Source: Patagioenas fasciata
Taxonomy: Eukaryota > Chordata > Aves > Columbiformes > Columbidae
NCBI RefSeq assembly: GCF_037038585.1
Contig: NC_092520.1
Span: 13,771,001-13,835,000 of the forward strand
Length of the DNA: 64,000 nt
Reading direction: 5' to 3'
Below are positions 62,301 to 64,000 of the stretch, piece by piece. The notes below the pieces were generated by a model, which did not search any database, was not told the origin of the DNA, and saw only the letters and a list, made by a program, of their open reading frames with translations. Both the position numbers and the translations under genes were made by a program. How positions within the stretch are numbered: position 1 is the first letter of the stretch; each line of letters opens with the position of its first letter.

Positions 62301-62652
62301 GGAGAAATGAAGGCTCCAGGGAGACCTTATTGTGGCCTTTTAGTAGTTAAAAGGGGCCTATAAGAAAGATGGGGACAGACTTTTTAGCAGGGCCTGTTGT
62401 GACGGTTTTAAACTAAAGGAGGGGAGATTCAGGCTACAAATGAAGAGGGAATTTTTTACAATGAGGCTGGTAAAATACTGGAAGAGATTTCCCAGAGAGG
62501 TGGTAGATGCCCCATCCCTGGAGACATCCCAGACCAGACTGGACAGGGCTCTGAGCAACCTGATCTGGTTGAAGATGTCCCTGCTCATTGCAGGGGCTTG
62601 GACTAGATGCGCTTTGAAAGTGCCTTCCAACCCAAACTATTATATGATTCTA

Positions 62653-62690
62653 CAAAGAAAATTAACAATATCCCAGACAAAACCAGCACA
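62653..62690 (-). mobile_element. Solo LTR, 5' terminal piece beyond the CR1 insertion
   Basis: The 38 bp after the CR1 3' end match the remaining start of the same LTR on the minus strand: AAAGAAAATTAAC, then TATCCCAGACAAAACCAGC, ending in CACA. The minus-strand terminus reads TGTGCTGGTTTTG, very like the TGTCCTGGTTTTG start of the LTR at 32790-33448. The base run left of the LTR (AAAAG, 59461-59465) and right of it (AGAAG, 62691-62695) agree at four of five positions, consistent with an aged 5-bp target duplication. Confidence 0.8.
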
Positions 62691-62695
62691 AGAAG

Positions 62696-63794
62696 AAAAC
62701 ACAAAAATGCAAAGGTAAAGCCATTCTTGGGAAATGAAACATTATATTTTTTCTTGTGCATTATAAATATTATTTAGATGCAAAAGTGCAGGTTCTACTC
62801 TCTAAATTACACTTTTCTTTAGAGCATATTCTTCACTTTCTCATTAGATTTGATGTAAGAGATTATTAAGTGACACTCCTTGACCTACGATCCAAGTTTA
62901 GAAGGTGATGAATTCTGTCTTCGCACTTCAGGTATTTCACTGGAAATTTTGTATGGGATGAAAAAGCCACTGCTATCAGTACTCTGTGTCAGCAGCATTA
63001 AAAAAATAAAAATCGTACAGTTAACTCGGAAGCCAGTCAAGGAACCCAAGAGACGAGCTTTCTTTAGCACCCTGCCTGTAAATATTTCCTTCAGGCAGAA
63101 TATCTCTCTGCTGCATTTGCAGTCAAAGAAAGTGCAACCTTTTCTGGTTTCACACTGAACAGAGCAAACTGGACAAAACTTTAGGAGTAGGGAAGATGCA
63201 GGCTCACAGAGATCGTAACTTTTAGCTAGAGAACAAAGTAAAAAAGGTATGAATAAGTACTACTGCTGGCAGAGAGGCTGTTAAGAGAAAAAATTAACTA
63301 CACATCTAGTAGAAAGTCTCCAATCTGTGTTGTCTTCAGGTTCAGTGGTGCTACTGATATGCCTCTGGATAAAGTAAAACATAACCTCATTAAAATGTAG
63401 CTCCTGGTGATTCTCGTAAAGGCTGCATTATCCAGAGCACATGATAGCATTAATAAAAAAGTGAACACGTCCATTTCTTTTCCGATTGGCAGCTCCATGA
63501 TAAATACTACATAACATGCCAGAAATAATATGAGAGTAGGTCATGGAAACACAGGAGTCCTGGTATTTCAATAAGCTGGGTTCCAGCAGCAATGTGCATT
63601 TTAAACATGGCCAAAGATAAAGTTATTAAGGTTGTACTGAAGATCAACTAATGGCATGACTACAGGCTGAGGGGGGAAATCTAGTCTCAGAATAAGAACT
63701 CTTAAGAGAATATGGGATGCTAAACATGCTGTGGCTGAAATGAATATTTTGGTTCTTAGAAGAATAAAAAGCTAGAATTGCTGCTGAGAGAAAT
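62696..63794. other. Non-coding stretch, no gene seen
   Basis: No gene is recognised. A 92-codon plus frame (62880-63158) and a 61-codon minus frame overlap on opposite strands, without family resemblance. Confidence 0.6.
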
Positions 63795-64000
63795 GATGAT
63801 ATCTACCTTGAGTTTAGCAAGGCTTTTGACATTGTTTCTGACAGCTTCCTTCGATCCAAGTTTGGGTGTTATGGGCTGGCTGGTTGGGCTACAAGACTGG
63901 GGAAAGTAACTATCCAGGTCATCAGGCTCAGTAATTAATGAGTTGTAGTCAATATAGGGACTTCCTTGGGAGTTTGTACTGTGATCTCTCCTGTTTATTA
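63795..64000 (+). mobile_element. Decayed CR1 reverse transcriptase fragment at window edge
   Basis: At 63801 the sequence translates as IYLEFSKAFDIVSDSFLRSKFG. This is the motif A region of CR1 ORF2 (family YLDFSKAFDTVSH), with the first Asp replaced by Glu. A decayed version of the following segment continues, and near 63958 a GTSLGVCTV-like trace stands where GVPQGSVLG is expected. Stops interrupt it (for example after RLSN). The left boundary is approximate, and the element runs past the right edge. It is a separate copy from the one at 60017-62652. Confidence 0.82.

Larger units (their letters stand above)
60017..62652 (+). mobile_element. CR1 LINE, long copy (endonuclease to 3' end)
   Basis: A roughly 2.6-kb CR1 copy starts inside the endonuclease part of ORF2 and runs to the typical 3' terminus (TATGATTCTA near 62643). 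Landmarks in order are the endonuclease (60026-60769), the FYRYVSQKRK linker (about 60934), the EMHPRFLRELADVVAKPLS region (about 61197), [12 protein letters not shown] (about 61457), [19 protein letters not shown] (61711-61767), the polymerase-motif remnant (61797-61808), the LEFCVQLW-like region (about 62155) and the 3' UTR. It lacks ORF1 and the first part of ORF2. Most CR1 copies are only a few hundred bp, so this is one of the longer kind. It is dead. Confidence 0.95.

Overview
The window is non-coding vertebrate DNA and almost certainly comes from a bird. The evidence is the mobile-element content: several CR1 LINE copies of different ages and orientations, and two solitary retroviral LTRs of a kind common in avian genomes. 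One CR1 fragment (51214-51362) resembles the young CR1 copies widespread in Neoaves. The composition is AT-rich, with no dense CpG islands, no operon-like packing and no bacterial signals.

I find no host protein-coding gene. Every open frame outside the repeats is short (about 170 codons at most), matches no family I recognise, and often overlaps an equally open frame on another strand. I also see no tRNA, rRNA or snRNA gene and no CRISPR array. The segment is best described as a gene desert or a piece of a very large intron.

Layout: 1-5817 is plain sequence with one TTG/TTA microsatellite. A minus-strand CR1 3' fragment lies at 5818-6573. From 6574 to 21817 is unique-looking sequence with simple repeats, a possible MIR-type relic (9289-9380), another (19966-20056), a 21-bp and a 22-bp tandem duplication, and a possible old amniote repeat (17874-17940). 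A long purine-only tract occupies 21818-21984. An old, decayed plus-strand CR1 lies at 22935-23645 and another CR1 fragment at 25319-25510. A 53-bp tandem duplication lies at 28703-28808 and an A-rich tract at 31096-31180. A complete solo LTR (32790-33448, minus strand) is flanked by perfect 5-bp target duplications. The stretch 33454-51213 is unique-looking sequence with candidate conserved non-coding blocks. A short CR1 3' end follows at 51214-51362.

The most structured part is 59466-62690. A minus-strand solo LTR has been split by a roughly 2.6-kb plus-strand CR1 that still shows endonuclease and reverse transcriptase regions, both inactivated by frameshifts and loss of catalytic residues. 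A further decayed CR1 reverse transcriptase fragment starts near 63795 and runs off the right edge.

Nothing here amounts to a new biological system that I can support. The observations most worth a second look are the nested LTR/CR1 structure, the clean solo LTR with its promoter and polyadenylation signals, the 145-nt uninterrupted purine run, and several low-repeat blocks that could be conserved regulatory elements.
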